DNA of 64,000 nt from Verrucomicrobiota bacterium (GTDB taxonomy: Bacteria > Verrucomicrobiota > Verrucomicrobiia > Verrucomicrobiales > Akkermansiaceae), in assembly GCA_030835305.1 (NCBI GenBank), contig JAURPJ010000053.1, forward strand, positions 1 to 64,000, in the 5' to 3' direction. The notes beneath the pieces were generated by a model. The model did not search any database. It saw only the letters and a program-made list of their open reading frames with translations, and was not told the DNA's origin. Positions 57,338 through 64,000 of the stretch are shown here, piece by piece. Position numbers and translations under genes: made by a program. The number at the start of each line of letters is the position of its first letter. Within the stretch, counting starts at the first letter, position 1.

Positions 57338-58153
57338 ATGACCGACTCTTCTCCTCTCTGGCAATTTGGTGTCTCTGATTTTTCGACCAGCGAACCCCTT
57401 CAAAACGGTGAGCTCATCAGGGCTAATGGTCTCGACTTTATCGAACCCGGGCTAGCGAAAGCTGCCGCCATGTCCAAAAAAGATTTCCTCGCCGCGGCGG
57501 CTCGGCTCAAGGCCGCTGGTGTTCCGGTGCTCTCCGCGAATTGGTTTCTCCCTCCGGCTCTCAAAGTTGTCGGACCCGAAGTTGACGACGAAAAATCACT
57601 CGCCTTCCTGCAACTTGCTCTTGGGCGGGCCGCTCACCTTGGAGCCAGAGCGATCGTGTTCGGGAGCCCCGGATCACGTTCTATCCCCACCGGCTGGGCC
57701 GAGCTGAAGGCCCGCGAACAGATGATTCGCTTTTGCCGCATGGCTGCCGAAGTCATTCAAGAGAAGAGCCTGGGGCTCCGCATTGCCGTCGAACACGTCA
57801 ACCACACCGAGACCAATTTTCTCAACACCTTTGGGGAAGCCCTCGCCATCACCCGCGAGGTGGACCGGCCTGAAATTGGCCTCGCCGCCGACTTCTTTCA
57901 CTTCGCCATGGAAGGCGAAGGCAGCGACGTCTTGCGCGAAGCCTCCGACCTGATCTGCGCTGTCCAGCTCGCCAATCCCGACGGACGCTCTTTTCCAAAA
58001 ACCGACGCCAATATTCCCGGGATCGACGCCTTTTTCGAACACCTCGCAGGGATCGGATATCAGGGCGGAGTTTCCGTGGAAGCCAACGTGGGAGAAGACC
58101 TCGCTGCTGACTGCGCCGCCGCCGCCCGCTTTTTTGAAAAGCACCGCCGATAG
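57338..58153 (+). CDS. sugar phosphate isomerase/epimerase-like TIM barrel protein
   Basis: A 271-residue xylose isomerase-like TIM barrel (AP endonuclease 2 family). It has 'NGLDFIEPGLAKAAAMSK', 'ARAIVFGSPGSRSIPTGWAE', 'LRIAVEHVNHTETNFLNTFG' (metal-binding Glu/His), 'IGLAADFFHFAMEGEG' (Asp/His) and 'GGVSVEANVGED' (Glu). Such enzymes isomerise or epimerise sugars, inositols or keto acids; the substrate is not predictable. ATG 57338 directly follows a GTG at 57335. A cytochrome/propeller pair lies 17 bp downstream, probably one operon. Confidence 0.87.
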   Translation: MTDSSPLWQFGVSDFSTSEPLQNGELIRANGLDFIEPGLAKAAAMSKKDFLAAAARLKAAGVPVLSANWFLPPALKVVGPEVDDEKSLAFLQLALGRAAHLGARAIVFGSPGSRSIPTGWAELKAREQMIRFCRMAAEVIQEKSLGLRIAVEHVNHTETNFLNTFGEALAITREVDRPEIGLAADFFHFAMEGEGSDVLREASDLICAVQLANPDGRSFPKTDANIPGIDAFFEHLAGIGYQGGVSVEANVGEDLAADCAAAARFFEKHRR

Positions 58154-58169
58154 ACTCCGTTAAGGGTGG

Positions 58170-59111
58170 ATGCGCGCCCTTTTGCTAACGCTCTTCGGGA
58201 TCACTCTGGCTTCAGCTGATCCGCTCACCTTCGACACCACTCCTCTCGGGGAGAAAGATCGTCCCATTATTCTGCGGACCTACGTCCCTGATCCGGGCCT
58301 CGATCCGGCCGTTTTCCCCAACCATGGCAAGGCCTCCAAATCGCCAAAATACAGCCCGAATAGCGGACGTGATACCAAAGGGGAATACGGCATGCTGAAG
58401 GTCATTCCCGCTGCCATCGCAGTGAACCACGGCCCAGCCCTTTCCTATGTCTGGGACACCACCGAGTGCCGCCTCCTCTACGCGTGGCAGGGTGGCTTTC
58501 TCGACCTCTATCCCTACTGGGGAGAGAAGAACCGGGGCGGACGACGTTCCTTCGACTATGGAGCCCGGCTCGTCGGCAATCTTTTTTACCTCGCCAAGCC
58601 CATCAAACGAGAGAGGCCCACCTTCATCGGCTACGACCTTTCGGACAAAGGCGTCCTCACCTTCCGCTACAAGCTCGGCGATAAGGAATACACGGAGAAG
58701 ATTATCCCGTCAGACAAACAGTATTCCTTCATCTCCTATCTGGATGAAGATAAACTCGAATACAAAGGCGATCTGATCTCGAAACACCAGGGCTTCGACC
58801 GAAACCTGAAAATCAAATCAGCCACCGCCAAAGCCGGGGAACAAGTCTTCGGCGCCTACGGCTGCATCGCCTGTCACTCCACTGATGGCTCCAATGGCCA
58901 CGGCCCCAGCTTAAAGGGCCTCGCCGGCTCTACCCGCGACATCGAAGGGGGCGAACCCGTCCTCGCCGACGCCGCTTACCTTACCGAGTCCATCAAAGTC
59001 CCCAACGCAAAAACCGCAAAAGGATTCCCGCCCGGGTACATGCCGCCCTACCAACTCAAGGACAAGGAAATCGAATCCCTCGTGCTCTACATTCAATCTC
59101 TCGCAAAATGA
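58170..59111 (+). CDS. exported protein with C-terminal cytochrome c domain
   Basis: A 313-residue exported protein (signal 'LLLTLFGITLASAD'). Residues ~20-220 are a beta-rich domain ('TYVPDPGLDPAVFPNHGKAS', 'LSYVWDTTECRLLYAWQGGF'). The last ~90 residues are a class I cytochrome c with C-I-A-C-H (about 231-235) and a distal Met in 'GYMPPYQL'. The start of the next gene overlaps its stop (ATGA, 59108-59111). In Planctomycetes and Verrucomicrobia such proteins pair with DUF7133-like propellers in oxidation of sugars or alcohols outside the cytoplasm. Confidence 0.87.
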   Translation: MRALLLTLFGITLASADPLTFDTTPLGEKDRPIILRTYVPDPGLDPAVFPNHGKASKSPKYSPNSGRDTKGEYGMLKVIPAAIAVNHGPALSYVWDTTECRLLYAWQGGFLDLYPYWGEKNRGGRRSFDYGARLVGNLFYLAKPIKRERPTFIGYDLSDKGVLTFRYKLGDKEYTEKIIPSDKQYSFISYLDEDKLEYKGDLISKHQGFDRNLKIKSATAKAGEQVFGAYGCIACHSTDGSNGHGPSLKGLAGSTRDIEGGEPVLADAAYLTESIKVPNAKTAKGFPPGYMPPYQLKDKEIESLVLYIQSLAK

Positions 59112-60559
59112 AACACTCCCTTCTTTTCGCCCTCTTCGCCGCTCCTCTCGTCGCGTCTCCCTACAAAGTGGAAGACATCAAGTTTCCCGCTGAAGTTCCT
59201 CCTGAAGTGGGTGCGATCGACTTCGCTCCCGATGGCACCCTTTTCGCAGTTCTGCGCCGGGGCGATGTCATGCGCGCCAAGCCTGCCACCGACCCCGCAA
59301 ACTGGAAATGGGAGCTATTTGCAACCGGCTTTCACAACGGCTGCGGCATTGATGCCGTTTCACGCGACAAGGTCCGCGTCACCCAGATGGCCGACTTCAC
59401 CGAAGCCACCGATACAGACAACGACGGCACCGCCGACCAATACCGCATCTTCGCCGCAGGCTGGGGACTCTCCGGAAACTATCACGAAACCAACACCATC
59501 GCGGAAGATGGTAAAGGCGGATACTACATCGCCATCGGCACCGCGTCGCACAACGGACCCACCGCCGAACACACCTTCGGCGAGTATTCCAAGTTCGGCC
59601 GACGCGGCCGCAACTTCGCCTCGGTGAAATGGCGGGGTTGCACCCTTCATTGCGATTCGGAAGGAAATCTCACCCCATTCTGCTTTGGATTTCGCATGCA
59701 CAACGGCATCCATCAGGATTCCTCCGGCAACCTCTGGTGCGGCGATAACCAGGGCGACTGGCGTGCCACCACTCCGCTTTATTATTTGGAGAAGGGTAAC
59801 TTCTACGGCCACCCTAGCGCCCTCGTTTGGGATGAGAAGTGGCCCACAGACAAAGACCCGCTTCGCACCTATCGCGAAGATCTTGATGCCTACAACAAAC
59901 ATCGTACTTGGCCCTCCGTGCAAATTCCCCATAAGGAAATGAATCGGTCCGCCGGCGAACCCTATGAGATCCCCGGGGACTTCCCCCATTTTCCCGGTCA
60001 AATGCTCTTGCCCGACAACAACAGCAAGCGCATCACCCGCATTATGCTGGAAAAAGTGAACGGAAAATTTCAGGGAGCCTGCACCCACTTCCTGAATGGA
60101 AATGGCCTTCGCAGCGGCAACCACCGCATTCGCTTTAGCCCTGACCATCAGCAAATCTACGTTGGACAAACTGTTCGCGGCTGGGGTAAGGAAGCGGAAG
60201 GCTTGCAACGGATTACGCCAACCGGAGAGGAACCCTTCGACATCACCGCCTTCAACATCACGCCAAGAGGGTTCCGGCTCACCTTCAACCGCGAGCTTGC
60301 AACAGCTCTTACTGAGAAAGATCTCAAATTCAAATCTTTCACCTACCAATCCAAGTGGACCTATGGTTCGCCGCAGGAAAACAAGGCCGACAACGAGATC
60401 AAATCACTCAAGCCGCTCGATACAAAAACCATCGAAGTCACTCTCGCAGGTTTCAAGCCCGGGCGCATCTACCAACTCGACCTTGGGAAACTGAAATCAA
60501 AAGACGGTATGGAGATCCAAAACCGCCTCTTCTACTACACTGCCAACCAGCTTCCCTGA
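59108..60559 (+). CDS. exported beta-propeller protein (DUF7133-like)
   Basis: A 483-residue exported protein (signal 'LLFALFAAPLVASP'). The body is a propeller of the DUF7133/membrane-bound dehydrogenase type: 'EVGAIDFAPDGTLFAVLRRG', 'GFHNGCGIDAVSRDKVRVTQ', 'DTDNDGTADQYRIF' (a calcium-binding loop), 'FGFRMHNGIHQDSSGNLWCG' and 'LLPDNNSKRITRIMLEKVNG'. Residues ~385 to the end are a separate Ig-like domain ('GFRLTFNRELATALTEKDL', 'GRIYQLDLGKLKSKDG'). It is translationally coupled to the cytochrome gene, which probably accepts its electrons. Confidence 0.87.
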   Translation: MKHSLLFALFAAPLVASPYKVEDIKFPAEVPPEVGAIDFAPDGTLFAVLRRGDVMRAKPATDPANWKWELFATGFHNGCGIDAVSRDKVRVTQMADFTEATDTDNDGTADQYRIFAAGWGLSGNYHETNTIAEDGKGGYYIAIGTASHNGPTAEHTFGEYSKFGRRGRNFASVKWRGCTLHCDSEGNLTPFCFGFRMHNGIHQDSSGNLWCGDNQGDWRATTPLYYLEKGNFYGHPSALVWDEKWPTDKDPLRTYREDLDAYNKHRTWPSVQIPHKEMNRSAGEPYEIPGDFPHFPGQMLLPDNNSKRITRIMLEKVNGKFQGACTHFLNGNGLRSGNHRIRFSPDHQQIYVGQTVRGWGKEAEGLQRITPTGEEPFDITAFNITPRGFRLTFNRELATALTEKDLKFKSFTYQSKWTYGSPQENKADNEIKSLKPLDTKTIEVTLAGFKPGRIYQLDLGKLKSKDGMEIQNRLFYYTANQLP

Positions 60560-60671
60560 CGACCTTCCTCCTTCCAAGACCTCACGCGTCTTCAACAGGG
60601 CGATCAAACCAATCCCCGGCAACGCCTTGGATTTATCGTCGTCCCCTCCCCGGCAGACCCACGCCAAAGGA

Positions 60672-60872
60672 CTACGCTCCAAGCCAAACCAGAAGAAAAA
60701 GAAGAATCACCACGCCGAGCAAAATCATCGCGACATAATTGCCACCCGTCCGGAATCTTCGGACACCGCCACAATCCCGGCACACTTCGCTCTTCGTCGA
60801 CAAGGCGGACCTCACCAGAATAACGATCCATCCAAAAAGGACGACCCAGAGAATGCCCAGACGAGACCGCAC
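60672..60872 (-). CDS. small membrane protein with C-x-x-C motif (tentative)
   Basis: A 66-residue frame with two hydrophobic segments ('GILWVVLFGWIVILVRSAL' and 'YVAMILLGVVILLFLLVWLG') around a short soluble part 'EVCRDCGGVRRFRTGGN' carrying a C-x-x-C pair. The order is plausible for a tiny zinc-ribbon-type membrane protein, but there is no homologue I recognise. A second hydrophobic frame (60812-61069) overlaps it in another register, so only one, or neither, is real. Confidence 0.4.
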   Translation of the reverse strand: MRSRLGILWVVLFGWIVILVRSALSTKSEVCRDCGGVRRFRTGGNYVAMILLGVVILLFLLVWLGA

Positions 60873-61302
60873 CGGATCATCGCTGCTCGTATTCGTGCTC
60901 TTACAGTCGGGACGAGGTAAACCCCGATTCGCAAGCGGAACAACATCGACAAAGTCATTTCAGTTTTGGCTCTTCGAAGTAAGATAAGAATCAATGCCAT
61001 AACTACGGCAAGCCCGACCGCCTTTGACAAGGATCCCCTTAAAATTACCAGACTAACGACACCGAGCATGGCTCTCGAAAGGGACCCAAAACCTTAAGAG
61101 CGAAGTAGAGCGGATCGGAAAGGAGTAGAATCTATGATCGACTGCAATCACAGATTGGCATTTGAACACGGGATATTTTTAAAATGTTCTCCGGCCCGTA
61201 GTCGCTCCTTGTTTGGGTGGACTGAAACATACTGCTTGTATCGCGCCGTCAATTTGAGAATTCTTGCTGATCCGCGCGCTGCGCTCCGATTTGCTTTACG
61301 CT
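60873..61302. other. intergenic at a composition boundary
   Basis: About 430 bp without a convincing gene; a hydrophobic minus-strand frame near 60960-61069 ('SKAVGLAVVMALILILLRR') may be a remnant. The plus strand changes from C-rich to G-rich at the end of this stretch. No DnaA-box-like clusters were seen. Confidence 0.4.
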
Positions 61303-62997
61303 ATGCCCATTCCCAAATTTTTACTCAAGGAATCCATTATTGCCAAGCCTGGCTTCAACCGTTGGTTGGTTCCTCCGGCTTCGATTGCGATTCACCTTTG
61401 CATTGGATCTGTTTACGCGTGGAGTGTTTTTAATGCTCCACTTTCCAAGGAGCTGGGCGTGGTGGGACAAGCAGCGGGTGATTGGAAGTTCGGGCATATT
61501 GTTTGGATTTTCAGTCTGGCGATTGTATTTCTCGGCTTGGCGGCTGCGGTTGCCGGGCGTTGGCTGGAAAAAGTAGGTCCGCGGTGTGTCGGGGTGACGG
61601 CAGCATTGCTCTGGGGTGGTGGCTTTCTGGTGGGATTCCTGGGGATTAAATTGCACAGCCTTCCATTGCTGTATCTAGGTTACGGGGTTCTGGGCGGGTG
61701 TGGATTGGGGCTCGGGTATGTGTCCCCGGTCAGCACCTTGATTCGATGGTTTCCAGATCGACGCGGGCTTGCAACAGGGCTGGCCATCATGGGATTCGGG
61801 GGAGGAGCGATGATCGGAGCTCCGCTGAAGCGATGGCTGCTCCAAAAATTTGACCAAGCCCCTGAATTTTTAGGCTCGGCAGACAGCCTCAAGATGGTCA
61901 CGGAGGAGGGCGTGCGTTACGTGGAGACAGCCACCGGCAAGCAGGAGGTCATTGTGGCCTCGGCAGCCGACGTCTCCCAGTTTGGCGATAACCTGAGTGC
62001 CGGGGTTTACGCGGTTGGAACCGGTAATACGGGGGCTGCCGCAACCTTTCTGGTTCTGGGACTGGTTTACCTGGTGGTGATGCTGATGGCAGCGTTTGCC
62101 TACCGGGTGCCCGCGGAGGACTGGAAGCCGGAAGGTTGGAATCCTCCGGAGGAGGGATCTCAAAAAAGCATGATCTCGCAGCATGATGTTGGAATCTCCG
62201 CGGCAATGAAAACCCCACAATTCATCCTTCTGTGGATCGTGCTGTGCATGAATGTCACCGCAGGGATTGGAGTGATCGGAGTCGCCAAAACGATGATCGG
62301 GGAAATTTTCGGGAGCCAGTTATCTGCGGAGGCGAAGGAGGGGTTCTTTTTTGCCAACTATGTGCTGATGATCTCGGTATTTAACATGGTAGGCCGATTT
62401 TTCTGGGCCAGCATTTCCGACTGGATCGGGCGCAAGCCGACCTACACCATCTTTTTTGTGCTGGGATGCTGTCTCTATCTCTCCATCCCTTGGGCAGCGG
62501 CAAACGCCGGCGCGAGCACGATGTCGACCTCGTTCGTGACTTTTTATGCTGCCACCATGATCATTTTCACGATGTATGGCGGCGGATTCGCCACCATTCC
62601 GGCCTATCTCGCCGACATGTTTGGCTCCAAGTTTGTCGGAGCCATTCATGGCAGACTCCTGACCGCATGGAGTACCGCCGGCGTGCTGGGGCCTGTCGCG
62701 ATTGCAAAACTCCGTGAAGCTTCAATTTCAGACGCCATCTCCAATCTCGCATCGAAAGTCAGCGAGGAGAAATTTGCAGAAACATTCGGCGCACCCGTCG
62801 GGAAACTTGATGAACTGGTGGCCGCAAAAACCGTCTCAGTCCAAAAGCTTATGGAAATCGCGCCGGAGGGGACCATTGACCCGACCCCGAGCCTTTATAA
62901 CTCCACCATGTATACCATGGCGGGGCTTCTGGTCATCGGATTCTTTGCAAACATCATGGTCAAGCCGGTGCATTCCAAATATCATCTCAAACTTTAA
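61303..62997 (+). CDS. OFA-family MFS transporter (oxalate/formate antiporter type)
   Basis: A 564-residue major facilitator with 12 membrane segments. It has 'IHLCIGSVYAWSVFNAPLSK' in the first segment, 'GLGYVSPVSTLIRWFPDRRG' after segment 4, and 'MVGRFFWASISDWIGRKPTY' between the halves, all typical of OFA-type carboxylate transporters. A ~60-residue extra loop in the centre (about 200-255) is longer than usual. The substrate is unclear. ATG 61303 is chosen. Codons here favour CTG, GTG and GGG, unlike the C-ending codons of the genes to the left. A PQQ-type dehydrogenase follows 16 bp downstream. Confidence 0.9.
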   Translation: MPIPKFLLKESIIAKPGFNRWLVPPASIAIHLCIGSVYAWSVFNAPLSKELGVVGQAAGDWKFGHIVWIFSLAIVFLGLAAAVAGRWLEKVGPRCVGVTAALLWGGGFLVGFLGIKLHSLPLLYLGYGVLGGCGLGLGYVSPVSTLIRWFPDRRGLATGLAIMGFGGGAMIGAPLKRWLLQKFDQAPEFLGSADSLKMVTEEGVRYVETATGKQEVIVASAADVSQFGDNLSAGVYAVGTGNTGAAATFLVLGLVYLVVMLMAAFAYRVPAEDWKPEGWNPPEEGSQKSMISQHDVGISAAMKTPQFILLWIVLCMNVTAGIGVIGVAKTMIGEIFGSQLSAEAKEGFFFANYVLMISVFNMVGRFFWASISDWIGRKPTYTIFFVLGCCLYLSIPWAAANAGASTMSTSFVTFYAATMIIFTMYGGGFATIPAYLADMFGSKFVGAIHGRLLTAWSTAGVLGPVAIAKLREASISDAISNLASKVSEEKFAETFGAPVGKLDELVAAKTVSVQKLMEIAPEGTIDPTPSLYNSTMYTMAGLLVIGFFANIMVKPVHSKYHLKL

Positions 62998-63013
62998 CAA
63001 AACCACGCAATCT

Positions 63014-64000
63014 ATGAAAAAAACCACCATTCAATACGCCAGTGCCGCAGCCATGGGAGTTGCCCTGAGTATCGCTCCGGTCACCGCGCAGGATGCCGCT
63101 ACCAAGGTGCCCGCAAAAAAAGAAGACGTCGCCCAACCGGGTAAGGCGAAATTACCCAAGCCGGTCGAAATTGCCATGGTCAAAGTAGCGGGTGATCTGA
63201 TTGATCCCATTAACGTGGCCTCTGCGAATGACGGCACCGGACGCATGTTTATCTGCGAGCGCCATGGTGTCGTGCGTGTTCTCAAGGACGGCAAAATTCT
63301 CAAGCGCCCATTTTTGGACATTTCCGACACCACGGTTAGCTCGTTTCTGGAACAAGGGCTTTACGACATTGAATTCCATCCAAAGTTCAAGGAGAACGGC
63401 AAGTTCTACGTGCACTACTCCGATATGTGGTTCAACGGCGACTCGTTCATCGTGGAATATCAGGTCAACAAGGATAATCCTGACAAGGCAGACCCCAAAA
63501 CAGCACGGGTGATCATGCAGATTGAGCAGCCGTATGCGAATCACAACGGAGGCGAACTGGTCTTTGGCCCGGATGGCTATCTCTACATCGGTTCCGGTGA
63601 CGGAGGCTGGGAGGGCGATGTTCTCGGCGCCGGACAAGATCTCAGCACCTTGCTTGCCAAAGTTCTGCGCATTGACGTCGATACCTCAACTCCCGATCGG
63701 GCCTATGGGATTCCCAAGGACAACCCGTTTGTCACCCCCAAGACCCTGATGGTTCTGTTTGGTGTCAGTGAAGAGGCCTTTGCCAAGATTCACCCGAACG
63801 CCCGCCCCGAGATCTGGGCCTACGGAATTCGTAATCCATGGAAAATGCATTTTGATCAAAAAACCGGGGATCTCTATATCGCCGATGTGGGACAGAACCA
63901 TTGGGAGGAAATTAATTTCCAACCTGCAAATTCCCCGGGCGGTGAGAACTACGGCTGGAAGTTCATGTGTGGCACCCAACCATTTCCCGCGAGTTTGAAA
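63014..64000 (+). CDS. PQQ-dependent aldose sugar dehydrogenase-like protein (runs off right edge)
   Basis: The first 329 residues of an exported protein (signal region 'SAAAMGVALSIAPVTAQ', residues ~10-26). The propeller follows the soluble aldose sugar dehydrogenase (YliI/Asd) pattern: 'MFICERHGVVRVLKDGKILK', 'EQGLYDIEFHPKFKENGKFY', 'NHNGGELVFGPDGYLYIGSG', 'DGGWEGDVLGAG', 'IWAYGIRNPWKMHFD' and 'GDLYIADVGQNHWEEINF'. These blocks place the PQQ/calcium site. It starts 16 bp after the OFA transporter and probably forms an operon with it. The C-terminus, which often holds a cytochrome domain in Verrucomicrobia, is outside the window. Confidence 0.9.
   Translation, partial: MKKTTIQYASAAAMGVALSIAPVTAQDAATKVPAKKEDVAQPGKAKLPKPVEIAMVKVAGDLIDPINVASANDGTGRMFICERHGVVRVLKDGKILKRPFLDISDTTVSSFLEQGLYDIEFHPKFKENGKFYVHYSDMWFNGDSFIVEYQVNKDNPDKADPKTARVIMQIEQPYANHNGGELVFGPDGYLYIGSGDGGWEGDVLGAGQDLSTLLAKVLRIDVDTSTPDRAYGIPKDNPFVTPKTLMVLFGVSEEAFAKIHPNARPEIWAYGIRNPWKMHFDQKTGDLYIADVGQNHWEEINFQPANSPGGENYGWKFMCGTQPFPASLK

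Noticed and set aside
60560-61302. Possible replication origin at the skew switch
   Set aside because: No clusters of DnaA-box-like sequences, no AT-rich unwinding stretch and no dnaA/dnaN genes nearby.

Overview
The window most resembles a chromosome segment of a Verrucomicrobiota bacterium (Verrucomicrobiae, possibly a marine or soil Akkermansiaceae/Luteolibacter-like lineage). The grounds are family content, not a search: adjacent DUF1553/DUF1501 proteins, arylsulfatase, DUF6807 (PmoA-like), DUF7133-like propellers with cytochrome c, PEP-CTERM sorted proteins, a vanadium-haloperoxidase-like enzyme, and an ECF sigma factor carrying a large C-terminal extension. Most coding strands are rich in C-ending codons (CTC, ATC, GCC). 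I saw no rRNA, tRNA, CRISPR array or prophage.

Layout. 0-7 kb: end of a DUF1553 gene and a DUF1501 gene, a broken PEP-CTERM gene, glutamate dehydrogenase, an SH3-like secreted protein, a LysR regulator whose start codon sits at the centre of a perfect 44-bp palindrome, and ispH. 7-17 kb: a decayed secreted gene, DUF6174, rhomboid protease, EamA transporter, two small secreted proteins (one VOC-like), arylsulfatase, another decayed gene, a DUF4349 lipoprotein, a transglutaminase-CBM9 operon and an RRM protein. 17-27 kb: an IS1380-type relic, HrpA helicase, two decayed small genes, an HD phosphohydrolase, and the two modules of an Aas/LplT-like lysophospholipid recycling system as convergent genes. 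27-31.5 kb: S-adenosylmethionine metabolism (metK-ahcY) divergent from an ArsR-methyltransferase regulator of SahR type, with a dyad operator between them.

31.5-47 kb is the most unusual part. An acyltransferase-3 membrane protein has ankyrin repeats inserted in a loop. Divergent from it, a membrane-spanning sigma factor with a C-terminal array of 'W-A-x-x-D-P-x-x-A-x-x-W' repeats is followed 14 bp later by a secreted beta-propeller / two-heme cytochrome c / ankyrin protein, and then by two paralogous membrane-anchored proteins made of the same repeats as the sigma factor. A hybrid histidine kinase, a haloperoxidase and a LytTR response regulator follow. 47-64 kb: a giant LamG/calcium-repeat secreted protein, an ISAs1 relic, queA, an SNF2 helicase, a frameshifted PEP-CTERM gene, AlkB-like dioxygenase, a decayed RCK-domain gene, a sugar isomerase/cytochrome/propeller operon, and an OFA-family transporter followed by a PQQ-type sugar dehydrogenase that runs off the right edge. 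Base composition changes at about 61.3 kb.

A recurring theme is decay. At least eight intergenic stretches hold recognisable but frameshifted or stop-interrupted genes, several of them secreted or PEP-CTERM proteins, while long housekeeping genes (3.6-kb hrpA, 2.7-kb SNF2) are intact. This argues for real pseudogenes over poor sequence quality.
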